This document shows, in pieces, positions 23,919 to 31,960 of a stretch of 32,604 nt of DNA (positions are counted from its first letter, which is position 1; each line of letters opens with the position of its first letter). A model generated the notes under the pieces. The model worked only from the letters and a program-made list of their open reading frames with translations, made no database searches and was not told where the DNA came from. The DNA is from an uncultured Clostridia bacterium (lineage in GTDB: Bacteria; Bacillota; Clostridia; TANB77; CAG-508), in NCBI GenBank assembly GCA_947632525.1, contig CANRPQ010000002.1, positions 1 through 32,604 of the forward strand, given 5' to 3'. A program made the translations under genes and the position numbers.

Positions 23919-25481
23919 ATGGGAAAGAAAACAAAAACAAATTCAGAAGCAATAAACAGTGAGGAATTAGTAGAAGCATTAGAAGAACTAGAAAAAGAAA
24001 GAGGAATAAAAAAAGAAGTTATTTTAGAATCTATAGAAACAGCTTTAATTACTGCATATAAAAGAAACTTTGATTCTGAAGAAAATGTAAAAGTAACTAT
24101 GAATGCTAAAACAGGAAAAATTAATGTTTATGCTGAAAAAGAAGTTGTAGAAGTAGTAGAAAATTCAAACTTACAAATTAGCTTAGAAGATGCAAAAAAA
24201 GTAGGAAAAAAGTTAGAAATTGGTGATATAGCAGAAATTGAATTAGTTCCAAAAAATTTCGGAAGAATTGCAGCCCAAACAGCAAAACAAGTTATAGTAC
24301 AAAAAATCAGAGAAGAATCAAGAAATATTCTTTTTGATGCTTTTAATGAAAGAAAAGGAGAAATAGTTTCAGGAATAGTTCAAAAAGCTGACGGAGGAGT
24401 TGTAGTTTTAGATTTAGGAAGACTAGAGGGAATTATGACAATAAGAGAGCAAATTCCAAGTGAAAAATATCATGTTAATGATAAAATAAGAGCTTATGTA
24501 TTAGATGTAGAAAGAGGAATGAAGGGTGCACCACAAGTATTAGTATCTAGAGCATGCCCTGACTTTGTAAGAAAATTATTCGAATTAGAAATTCCTGAAA
24601 TTTATGAAGGAGTTATTGAAATTAAAAGTGTTTCTAGAGATCCAGGTAGTAGAAGCAAAGTTGCAGTATATTCTCCAAATGAAAATATCGACCCAGTTGG
24701 CTCTTGCGTAGGACAAAAGGGAATTCGTATACAAAATATAATTAATGAATTAGGTGGAGAAAAAATTGATGTTATTGAATGGAGTGCAGATCCAGCAACA
24801 TATATTTCATCAGCACTACTTCCTGCACAAGTTATGGCAGTAGATATTCATGAAGATGAAAAATTTGCACAAGTTATTGTTCCAGATGACCAATTATCTT
24901 TAGCAATTGGTAAAGCCGGACAAAATGCAAGATTAGCAGCTAAATTAACAGCATGGAAAATTGATATAAAGAGTGAATCTCAATTTAGAGAAATTATGTT
25001 AAAAGCACAAGCTGAGGCCAATGAGGAAAAAGTTCAAGAAGTAGTTGAAGAAGAAGTAGAAGTTGCACCAGTAGAACAAGTAGAAGAGGAAAAACCTAAA
25101 AAGACTACTAGAACTAAAAAAGTAAAAGAAGCTGGAGAAGAACAAGTAGAAGAAAAGAAAACTACAAAAAAGACAAAAAAATCAAAAGAAAGTGAAGAAG
25201 AAATAGAAAAGTCTGCAAAAAAAGCTTCAGCAAATAAAAAAGAAACGAAAGGTACAGCAACAAAAAAAGCAACAACAAAAAAGGCAAATAAAAAAGAAGA
25301 AAGTGAAGAAAAAACTTCAAAAACTACAAAGAAAACGTCATCTAAGAAAAAAGATGAAGAAGGAGTAGAAGAAGAGAAACCTAAAAAGACTACTAGAACT
25401 AAAAAAGCTAAAGAAACTGATGAAAAATCAGAAGAAAAGAAAAAAAGTACAAGTAAAACTAAAAAAGCAAAATCAAAGTAA
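23919..25481 (+). CDS. nusA: Transcription elongation/antitermination factor NusA with Lys-rich tail
   Basis: NusA binds RNA polymerase and nascent RNA to modulate pausing, termination and antitermination. The N-terminal polymerase-binding domain (about 1-130), S1 domain (about 135-205) and two KH domains (to about 350, including SCVGQKGIRIQNII and LAIGKAGQNARLAAKLT) are intact. Unlike typical Firmicutes NusA (about 350-380 aa), it continues for some 160 residues of Lys/Glu/Thr/Ala low complexity. The module EEEKPKKTTRTKK occurs twice in that tail, encoded by identical 31-nt stretches at 25092-25122 and 25377-25407. The tail is presumably disordered and may bind nucleic acid. AAGGAGG precedes the ATG. 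Confidence 0.95.
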   Translation: MGKKTKTNSEAINSEELVEALEELEKERGIKKEVILESIETALITAYKRNFDSEENVKVTMNAKTGKINVYAEKEVVEVVENSNLQISLEDAKKVGKKLEIGDIAEIELVPKNFGRIAAQTAKQVIVQKIREESRNILFDAFNERKGEIVSGIVQKADGGVVVLDLGRLEGIMTIREQIPSEKYHVNDKIRAYVLDVERGMKGAPQVLVSRACPDFVRKLFELEIPEIYEGVIEIKSVSRDPGSRSKVAVYSPNENIDPVGSCVGQKGIRIQNIINELGGEKIDVIEWSADPATYISSALLPAQVMAVDIHEDEKFAQVIVPDDQLSLAIGKAGQNARLAAKLTAWKIDIKSESQFREIMLKAQAEANEEKVQEVVEEEVEVAPVEQVEEEKPKKTTRTKKVKEAGEEQVEEKKTTKKTKKSKESEEEIEKSAKKASANKKETKGTATKKATTKKANKKEESEEKTSKTTKKTSSKKKDEEGVEEEKPKKTTRTKKAKETDEKSEEKKKSTSKTKKAKSK

Positions 25482-25564
25482 TAGATTATAATTAGGACAA
25501 AATACAAAAACCAAGAATAATGCATAAAATTTGCAAATACACTTAAAATAAAGGAGAAAACATT

Positions 25565-25822
25565 TTGAAAAATTTACCACAAAGAACTTGTATTGGATGC
25601 AATACACAAAAAAATAAAAAGGACTTAATTAGAATTGTAAAAAATAAGCAAGGTGAAATTTTCTTAGATAAAACAGGAAAAGCACAAGGAAGAGGAGCAT
25701 ACATTTGTGATAACATAGAATGTTTAGAAAAAGCTATTAAGTGTAATAAAATAGAAAAAAGTTTTGAAATGAAAATTGATAAAACAATCTATGAAGAATT
25801 AAGAAATAAAATAAAGGAGTAA
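25565..25822 (+). CDS. ylxR: YlxR/RnpM family RNA-binding protein
   Basis: An 85-aa protein starting at TTG (25565), with GGAG 8 nt upstream. Family signs are CIGC near residues 9-12, DLIRIV, and GRGAYIC with a downstream Cys (NIECLEKAI). B. subtilis YlxR (RnpM) binds RNase P RNA and other RNAs and modulates RNase P, so an RNA-binding role is expected. The four cysteines could bind metal. It has its standard place between nusA and ylxQ. The ribosome binding site of ylxQ lies inside its last codons. Confidence 0.93.
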   Translation: MKNLPQRTCIGCNTQKNKKDLIRIVKNKQGEIFLDKTGKAQGRGAYICDNIECLEKAIKCNKIEKSFEMKIDKTIYEELRNKIKE

Positions 25823-25827
25823 AAGTA

Positions 25828-26151
25828 TTGGTAGATAAAACAAAATTATGTGGCTCAATAGGTCTTGCTACTAAAGCAGGAAAAATTGTAGCTGGTACAG
25901 ATGCATGTTTAGAAGATATGAAAAAAAGAAAAGTTAATTTGCTATTATTAGCAAATGACTGCTCAAATAGAACAAAGCTAACATTTAAAGAAAAAGCAGA
26001 AGAGTATCATATTACAATTTATGAAATATTATCTATTGAAGAAATAAGCAAAGCAATAGGAAAAATAAATAAAGCAGTAATTGGAATCAAAGATGCTGGC
26101 TTTTCAAATAAAATTGAAAGTATTATTAACGGGGGTGAAACGATTGAGTAA
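25828..26151 (+). CDS. ylxQ: L7Ae/YlxQ family RNA-binding protein
   Basis: A 107-aa L7Ae-type protein, a fold that binds kink-turn RNA. It starts at TTG (25828), 8 nt after AAAGGAG in the end of ylxR. Family segments include LATKAGKIVAGTDACLEDM, LLLLANDCSNRTKLTF and IGIKDAGFSNKI. The stop overlaps the start of infB by 8 nt, giving translational coupling between ylxQ and IF-2. Confidence 0.92.
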   Translation: MVDKTKLCGSIGLATKAGKIVAGTDACLEDMKKRKVNLLLLANDCSNRTKLTFKEKAEEYHITIYEILSIEEISKAIGKINKAVIGIKDAGFSNKIESIINGGETIE

Positions 26152-29146
26152 AATAAAATTACATGAAATAGCAAAAGAATTAGGATTAGAAAGTAAAGAA
26201 GTAGTAGCAAAAGCACAAGAATTAGGGATTGATGTAAAAAGCCATATGAGTGCTGTAGACGATGATCAAGCCGAAAAAATAAAAAATAGCTTTGGAAAAG
26301 GAAGCAAAAATCATACAGAAAAAGACAAAGTAGAAAAAGAAGAAAAGAAAAAGGTAGAAAAACAAACCCCAGTTATTATAAGACGTGAGGTTATTCGTGC
26401 TGACTCTGATGAAAAAGAAGAGAAAAAAGTAGAACAATCAGTTAATAGAAGCGATGTTGGTTTTGTAGAAAGAAAGAAAAATCAAGACTATAATATTGTA
26501 TATAGAAAACAACAAGTAAAACCAATGACCGTAAGTGAATTATTTGGACTTAAAACTCCTCAAAAAGAAGAAAAGAAAGAAGAAGTAAAAACTGAACAAG
26601 TAGTAGAAGATAAAAGTTCAAGTTCTATAGAATCTACTACTACTACACAAAAAGAAACAACAGTCAAACCTAAAATTGATGTAAAAGAACAAAAAACTCA
26701 ATTACCTACTAATAATCAAGAAAAACAATCTTCTACTAATTACAGAGATAATAAACAAAATAATTACCAAAATCGTCAAGGAAATTACCAAAACCGCGAT
26801 AATCAAAATCAACAATTTAATAGAGCAAATGGACGCCAAGGCAACTATCAATCAAATAATAACTACAATAATAATTATCAAAATGGTAATTATGAAAATA
26901 GACAAGGTGGATACCAAAATCGCGATAATCGCCCTTATGATAGAAATAATCGTCAAAATGGCCAAGGTGGAAATAATTATGATAGACAAAGAAACTATCA
27001 AAACCGTGACGGTCAAAGACCACAATTTAATAGAAATAATAGACCACTAGACGATAGAGGAATTGACCGCAACATTAAAGAGATTATAGCTACTGAAATT
27101 GTAGAAAAAGAAGACAAAAGAGATATTAGTACAAGAGCTATAGATAAGGAAAAAGCAAGTCGTTACGAAGATAATAAAGCTAAAAAAGGAACAAAAGTAA
27201 AAAAGGGTAATCGTTTCCAAGAAAACTTTAATGAAGGTAAGTTAAAAGACTTAAAACAAGTAGATAGATTATCTAACATGTTCGATGACCAAGAAGGTGG
27301 AATGCTTGATTATTATGACTTAACAACAGCCCGTGGAAAAAGAAACAAGCGTAAACCACAAAAGGAAGAAGAAAGAAATAAACAAAAAATATTTGAATTA
27401 ACTGAAATAACAATTCCAGAAATGATTACAGTAAAAGACTTAGCTGCGGAAATGAAAAAGACTAGTGGAGAAGTTATTAAAAAATTATTTAATTATGGAA
27501 TTATGGCTACAATTAATAACAGCATAGATTTTGATACAGCGTTTTTAGTTGCAGAGGAATTTGGAATCACAGCTATTAAAAAAGAAGAAATAAAAGAAGA
27601 AGATATCTTATTTGATGAAACAGAAGACTCAGCAGATGAATTAGAGCCAAGACCACCAGTTGTTGTTGTAATGGGACACGTAGACCATGGTAAAACATCA
27701 CTTTTAGATGCTATTCGTAGCACAAATGTTATAGAGGGAGAAGCAGGCGGAATTACACAACATATAGGTGCTTACAAAGTAAACATTAATGGTAGAGAAA
27801 TTACATTTTTAGATACACCTGGACACGAAGCATTTACTGCTATGCGTGCTAGAGGTGCCCAAATCACTGATATTGCGATATTAATAGTTGCAGCAGATGA
27901 TGGTGTTATGCCACAAACAATTGAAGCAATTAATCATGCAAAAGCTGCTGAAATTCCAATCATTGTAGCTGTTAATAAAATTGATTTACCAGGTGCTAAT
28001 GTTGAAAAAATCAAACAAGAATTAATGGAATATGAACTAGTACCAGAAGAATGGGGTGGAGATACAATTTATGTACCAATATCTGCAAAAAAACACCTAA
28101 ATATTGACAATCTATTAGAAATGGTGCTATTAGTAGCTGATATGAAAGAATTAAAAGCCAACCCACATAAACAAGCAAAAGGAACTGTTATTGAAGCTAG
28201 ACTAGATAAAGCAAAAGGACCTATTGCATCAATACTTGTACAAAGAGGAACATTAGATGAAGGTGACACAATCGTAGTAGGAAAATCTATTGGTAGAATC
28301 CGTGCTATGAAAAATGATAAAGGACAAAAAGTTAAAAAGGCTGGTCCATCTACACCAGTAGAAGTTATGGGATTAACAGAAGTACCAGAAGCAGGAGACA
28401 CTTTCTATGAAGTAAAAGACGAAAAAGTTGCAAAACACTTAATTGAAAGAAGAAAACGTCAAGAAAGAGAACAATCAATAAATGAAAATAGTAAAGTAAC
28501 TTTAAGTAATCTATTTGAAAAAATGGAAAGTGAAAACTTAAAACAATTAAATATTATTGTTAAAGCAGATGTACAAGGAACAGCACAAGCATTAAAACAA
28601 TCATTAGAAAAATTATCTAATGACGAGGTAAAGGTAAGAGTTATACATGCAGTAGCAGGAGCTGTTACAGAATCTGATGTACAACTTGCAAAAGCAGGAA
28701 ATTGCATAATTATTGCATTTAATGTTAGACCAGTAAACACAGCAAAGGATATGGCAGAAAAAGAAAACGTAGAAATTAAACAATACTCTGTCATATATCA
28801 AGCTATAGAAGATGTAGAATCTGCAATGAAAGGAATGTTAGAGCCAATTTATGAAGAAAAAATAATTGGAAATGCTGTCGTAAGACAAACATTCAAAGTA
28901 TCTGGAGTAGGCACTATTGCAGGAGCCTATGTAACAGACGGAAAAATTGAAAGAAATGCAGGAGTTCGAGTTATTCGTGAAGAAATTGTTATTCATGACG
29001 GAAAATTAATTTCATTAAAGCGTTTCAAAGATGATGCTAAAGAAGTATCAAAAGGATTTGAATGTGGACTTCAAATTGAAGGATATAATGATGTAAAAGA
29101 AGATGATATATTAGAATTCTATATTATGGAAGAAATTAAAAGATAA
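26144..29146 (+). CDS. infB: Translation initiation factor IF-2 with prion-like linker
   Basis: IF-2 is the GTPase that brings initiator fMet-tRNA to the 30S subunit and promotes subunit joining. I choose TTG at 26144 (SKIKLHEIAKELG...), 7 nt after GGGGGTG; the upstream in-frame ATG at 26081 lies deep in ylxQ without a site. The 1000-aa protein has an N-terminal IF2N domain (about 3-50), a charged linker, an Asn/Gln/Arg/Tyr/Gly-rich repeat tract (about 195-305), a second IF2N domain (about 420-470), GHVDHGKT at 511-518, DTPGHEA, NKID, and C-terminal domains ending near 1000. It is longer than B. subtilis IF-2 (716 aa), mainly through the linker. Confidence 0.96.
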   Translation: MSKIKLHEIAKELGLESKEVVAKAQELGIDVKSHMSAVDDDQAEKIKNSFGKGSKNHTEKDKVEKEEKKKVEKQTPVIIRREVIRADSDEKEEKKVEQSVNRSDVGFVERKKNQDYNIVYRKQQVKPMTVSELFGLKTPQKEEKKEEVKTEQVVEDKSSSSIESTTTTQKETTVKPKIDVKEQKTQLPTNNQEKQSSTNYRDNKQNNYQNRQGNYQNRDNQNQQFNRANGRQGNYQSNNNYNNNYQNGNYENRQGGYQNRDNRPYDRNNRQNGQGGNNYDRQRNYQNRDGQRPQFNRNNRPLDDRGIDRNIKEIIATEIVEKEDKRDISTRAIDKEKASRYEDNKAKKGTKVKKGNRFQENFNEGKLKDLKQVDRLSNMFDDQEGGMLDYYDLTTARGKRNKRKPQKEEERNKQKIFELTEITIPEMITVKDLAAEMKKTSGEVIKKLFNYGIMATINNSIDFDTAFLVAEEFGITAIKKEEIKEEDILFDETEDSADELEPRPPVVVVMGHVDHGKTSLLDAIRSTNVIEGEAGGITQHIGAYKVNINGREITFLDTPGHEAFTAMRARGAQITDIAILIVAADDGVMPQTIEAINHAKAAEIPIIVAVNKIDLPGANVEKIKQELMEYELVPEEWGGDTIYVPISAKKHLNIDNLLEMVLLVADMKELKANPHKQAKGTVIEARLDKAKGPIASILVQRGTLDEGDTIVVGKSIGRIRAMKNDKGQKVKKAGPSTPVEVMGLTEVPEAGDTFYEVKDEKVAKHLIERRKRQEREQSINENSKVTLSNLFEKMESENLKQLNIIVKADVQGTAQALKQSLEKLSNDEVKVRVIHAVAGAVTESDVQLAKAGNCIIIAFNVRPVNTAKDMAEKENVEIKQYSVIYQAIEDVESAMKGMLEPIYEEKIIGNAVVRQTFKVSGVGTIAGAYVTDGKIERNAGVRVIREEIVIHDGKLISLKRFKDDAKEVSKGFECGLQIEGYNDVKEDDILEFYIMEEIKR

Positions 29147-29147
29147 G

Positions 29148-29184
29148 GTCAGTTAGGGCATATTCCTTTTACTGACAAAAGGGG
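29148..29184 (+). promoter_or_regulatory. Hairpin before rbfA sharing a 14-nt end with the disA leader
   Basis: GTCAGT at 29148-29153 pairs with ACTGAC at 29171-29176, with an inner AGG/CCT extension, 2 nt after the infB stop. ACTGACAAAAGGGG at 29171-29184 is identical to 17059-17072 in the disA leader, where it also closes a TCAGT stem. Here it lies upstream of, not at, the rbfA ribosome binding site. Confidence 0.4.
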
Positions 29185-29210
29185 ATACACCTAAAAAGAA
29201 AGGATAAAAA

Positions 29211-29567
29211 ATGGCAAAGAATAATAGACTAGATAGAGTTAACGAAGAATTAAAAAAGAATATTAGTCATATAATTACTTTTGAGCTTCAAAACTCAAAA
29301 GTAACAGGTATGATTAGTGTAACAAAAGTAAAAATTACACCAGACTTTAGATATGCTAAAGTTTATGTAAGCTTACTTAATTCAAAAAGCATTGGAAAAA
29401 CAATGGAAGGACTAAAACAATCTTCAGGGTATATCCGTTCACAAATTGCAAAAACAATGAATTTAAGAATTACCCCAGAACTTAGTTTTGAAATAGATGA
29501 TTCAGCTGAATATGGGGACAAAATAGACAGAATTTTAAAAGAAATTAATCATAATAATGAAAAATAA
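29211..29567 (+). CDS. rbfA: Ribosome-binding factor A
   Basis: RbfA binds immature 30S subunits at the 16S rRNA 5' helix and aids late maturation. The 118-aa protein has the expected KH-like fold segments: RLDRVNEELKKNISHII, VTGMISVTKVKITPDFRYAKVYVSLL (key residues V, T, D, A, Y) and IRSQIAKTMNLRITPELSFEIDDS. AAAGGA lies 7 nt before the ATG. It stands between infB and nrnA, the normal operon position. Confidence 0.95.
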   Translation: MAKNNRLDRVNEELKKNISHIITFELQNSKVTGMISVTKVKITPDFRYAKVYVSLLNSKSIGKTMEGLKQSSGYIRSQIAKTMNLRITPELSFEIDDSAEYGDKIDRILKEINHNNEK

Positions 29568-29581
29568 ATTAGGAGAAAACT

Positions 29582-30529
29582 ATGACTTTAGATAATATTT
29601 TAGAAGAGATTAACAAAGCGGAAAAAATAGTAATATTAACACATGAAAATCCAGACGGAGATGCAATAGGAAGTAGTTTAGCAATGTATCATGCTCTAAA
29701 ATCCTATGGAAAAAATCCAGACTTAATTATTCCTGAACATTCTAGGACATTTGACTGTCTACCAGGAATAGATAAAATAAAAAAAGAAAGTGATATAGAA
29801 TATTATGACCTAGCAATTTCATTAGACTGTGCAACCATAAAAATGTTAAATGGATTTGCTAATTACTTTGAAAGTGCAAAAGTAAAAGTTTGTATAGACC
29901 ATCACAGTACAAATACTATGTTTGGAGACTATAACTATGTTAATCCAGATGCACCAGCATGTGCACAAATTTTATTAGTTATTTTAGAATACTTTGGTAT
30001 AGAAATAAATAAAGAAATAGGTACTTGTATTTTAGCAGGTATTATTACAGATACTGGTGGATTTAAATATCAAGGTGTAACTGCAGAAACATTTGAATTT
30101 GTAGCTTGGCTATTAAATAAAGGTGTTAATGTATCTAACATATATCGTCAGGTATTAGAAGTACAAACAAAAGCAAACTTTGAATTACATAGAATTGCTA
30201 GTAGTAGAATAGAGTTTTTGGAAAATGGTAAAATAGCATACACATATATTACAAAAGAAGATGAAGAAAAGGTACATAGTGAAAATGGAGACCATGAAGG
30301 AATAGTAGACATAGGTAGAGGAATAGAAGGAGTAGAGGTATCTATTTTTATTCGTGAAACTCCAAAAGGTTGCAAAGTTTCACTTAGATCAAATGACTAT
30401 GTTAATGTATCAGATGCTTGTATGGTATTTGGAGGAGGAGGGCATCCAAGGGCAGCAGGTTGTACAATTCCAGGTACAGTTGAACAAGCTAAAGAAAAGA
30501 TTTTAAAAGAAGTTATTAGATTACTATAA
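29582..30529 (+). CDS. nrnA: DHH/DHHA1 nanoRNase/pAp phosphatase NrnA
   Basis: NrnA-type DHH phosphoesterases degrade very short RNAs (and often c-di-nucleotide breakdown products) and remove the 3'-phosphate of pAp. The 315-aa protein has the metal-binding HENPDGDAIGSS motif from residue 21, LDCAT, the DHH triad at 106-108 (DHHSTN), ITDTGGF and the C-terminal DHHA1 signature GGGGHPRAAG near 289-298. TTAGGAGA precedes the ATG by 6 nt. It could help finish the breakdown of c-di-AMP made by DisA, but that is inference. Confidence 0.94.
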   Translation: MTLDNILEEINKAEKIVILTHENPDGDAIGSSLAMYHALKSYGKNPDLIIPEHSRTFDCLPGIDKIKKESDIEYYDLAISLDCATIKMLNGFANYFESAKVKVCIDHHSTNTMFGDYNYVNPDAPACAQILLVILEYFGIEINKEIGTCILAGIITDTGGFKYQGVTAETFEFVAWLLNKGVNVSNIYRQVLEVQTKANFELHRIASSRIEFLENGKIAYTYITKEDEEKVHSENGDHEGIVDIGRGIEGVEVSIFIRETPKGCKVSLRSNDYVNVSDACMVFGGGGHPRAAGCTIPGTVEQAKEKILKEVIRLL

Positions 30530-30920
30530 TTTTGTGTAGAGTAATTAAATTTATATAATAAAATATAATATAATGACATAACTAGATTTGTATACCATAA
30601 TAAAAAATTCATATAGCATAACTAGATTTGTATAATAAAAGTGCAGACCGCGCAAGGTGAGCGAAGCGAACGCCTGTCGTTGTCTTCTGCTATTCGTGCC
30701 AAAATGTTGTATATATCTTTTTTCTTTCCACTTCGGACGCTCCGCTACAGGGTCCCTTGCCTTTCAGGCATTCCCTATACCTCGTTCCACTACAAAATGA
30801 TATATACAACATTTTATGCACAATAAGAGGAGCAACGTCCAGCAAGGTCAAGCGTTATTATACAAATCTAGTTATGCTAAAGGCAAAAGTAAAAGTAAAA
30901 ATAAAAAAGGAAATAAAATA
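30530..30920. other. 391-bp intergenic region with palindrome and AT-rich repeats
   Basis: No protein gene is convincing here. The left 85 bp are AT-rich, with several TATAAT-like stretches, and contain CATAACTAGATTTGTATA at 30577-30594, repeated directly at 30617-30634. The middle and right part is the nested palindrome at 30614-30879. The last 40 bp are A-rich and carry the truB ribosome binding site. Confidence 0.8.
30614..30879 (-). repeat. GC-rich structured dispersed repeat, copy 2, inside an outer palindrome
   Basis: A perfect 25-bp outer inverted repeat (30614-30638 with 30855-30879) encloses a second perfect 17-bp inverted repeat (30701-30717 with 30799-30815). Between the inner arms is the same GC-rich core as copy 1, on the opposite strand: GCCTTTCAGGC at 30759-30769, TACAGGG/CCCTATA at 30746-30752 and 30773-30779, CGGACGCTCCG at 30734-30744. 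The spaces between outer and inner arms are also GC-rich and partly complementary (GTGC 30696/GCAC 30818; CGTTG 30678/CAACG 30833). GCAAGGT occurs at 30652 and 30842. Confidence 0.8.
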
Positions 30921-31799
30921 ATGGATGGAATTTTAATTACAAACAAGCAAAAGGGATATTCTTCAAATTATGTAGTTAGAGAAGTAAAAAAAATAACAAG
31001 AGCTAAAACAGGTCATATAGGAACATTAGACCCAATGGCAACAGGTGTATTACCACTACTATTAGGAGAGGGAACTAAACTTTCTAAATATTTAATACAA
31101 CATGATAAAATATATGAGGCAATAGTTCAGTTAGGTAAAAAAACAGATACAGGAGATACAGAAGGAAATATAATAGAAGAAAAAATAGTAAATGAAAATT
31201 TACTAAATAAACAAAACATAGAGCAACTGTTTAATTGTTTGTTAGGAAAACAAATACAAACTCCACCAATTTATTCTGCTATAAAAGTTAAAGGAAAAAA
31301 GCTATATGAATATGCTAGAAACAATGAGAAAGTAGAAATACCAAAAAGAGAAATTGAAATTTATGAAATAAATTTAATGGAAATAAATAATGGAAATAAA
31401 ACGATAAAATTTAAAGTTCACTGTTCTAAAGGTACATACATTAGAACTTTATGCGAAACAATAGCAGAAAAACTAGAAACAGTAGGATATATGAAAGAAC
31501 TAAACCGTATTAAAGTAGGAAACTTTAGTATTGAGCAATCAGTAACATTAGAAGAAATAGAAAAAAATAAAGATAATTTAAACTTTTGGAAAGAACATTT
31601 TATTACAATAGAAAAATTTTTTGTAGAAAAGCCAAAAATTATTCTAGATGAATATAAATTAAAACTATTTCTTAATGGAGTTCAACTTACAAGAAAAGAA
31701 AACCCGGGAATTTATAGAATATATAATGCAAAACAAAGCTTTATAGGAATAGGAATAATTGAAAAAGACTTACTAAAAAGAGATGTTATTATAATTTAA
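30921..31799 (+). CDS. truB: tRNA pseudouridine(55) synthase TruB
   Basis: TruB converts U55 to pseudouridine in the T loop of tRNAs. I start at ATG 30921 (MDGILITNKQKGYSS), the family N-terminus, with AAGG about 10 nt upstream. A longer in-frame start at 30816 would encode part of the palindrome. The 292-aa protein has the catalytic motif GHIGTLDPMATGVLP with nucleophile Asp37, Y/L-rich segments such as DTGDTEGNI, the QTPPIYSAIKVKGKKLYEYAR region and KGTYIRTL. The usual downstream ribF is absent; a terminator follows. Confidence 0.95.
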   Translation: MDGILITNKQKGYSSNYVVREVKKITRAKTGHIGTLDPMATGVLPLLLGEGTKLSKYLIQHDKIYEAIVQLGKKTDTGDTEGNIIEEKIVNENLLNKQNIEQLFNCLLGKQIQTPPIYSAIKVKGKKLYEYARNNEKVEIPKREIEIYEINLMEINNGNKTIKFKVHCSKGTYIRTLCETIAEKLETVGYMKELNRIKVGNFSIEQSVTLEEIEKNKDNLNFWKEHFITIEKFFVEKPKIILDEYKLKLFLNGVQLTRKENPGIYRIYNAKQSFIGIGIIEKDLLKRDVIII

Positions 31800-31802
31800 A
31801 AT

Positions 31803-31846
31803 AAAAAAACATTAGATAATAAATAGTTCTTATCTAATGTTTTTTG
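31803..31846. terminator. Rho-independent terminator after truB
   Basis: ACATTAGATAA at 31809-31819 pairs perfectly with TTATCTAATGT at 31830-31840, flanked by an A-run before and TTTTTG after. It lies 10 nt after the truB stop and can act in both directions. Confidence 0.85.
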
Positions 31847-31921
31847 TTATATAGTAAAATCGAAAACTTTTAACAAGTTTAATTTTATTTAGATCGTGCT
31901 ATTGTAAAGCAACATACAAAT

Positions 31922-31934
31922 ATGGCAGAGCCAT
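31922..31934. terminator. Small hairpin downstream of rubrerythrin
   Basis: ATGGC-AGA-GCCAT at 31922-31934 is a short, perfect stem with AT-rich flanks (ATATTTG on the minus strand). It lies about 27 nt after the rubrerythrin stop and could be a weak terminator, since no long U-tract follows. Confidence 0.35.
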
Positions 31935-31960
31935 TATATTATTAAAACAATTCTATAAAA

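Noticed and set aside
25034..25525. 163-aa minus-strand frame rich in Phe/Ser/Val
   Set aside because: It is the antisense shadow of the Lys/Glu-rich NusA tail, with no ribosome binding site.
26733..27060. CRISPR-like or tandem DNA repeat
   Set aside because: The periodicity is imperfect, in frame and explained by the low-complexity IF-2 linker; there are no uniform spacers.
30641..30826. Possible 61-aa protein in the GC-rich repeat
   Set aside because: It lies wholly within the palindromic repeat, has no ribosome binding site, and its sequence mirrors the repeat rather than a protein family.
30816..30920. Longer TruB with an extra 35-residue N-terminus
   Set aside because: The extension encodes the right arm of the palindrome and an A-rich spacer. 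The family start MDGILI at 30921 has its own AAGG.
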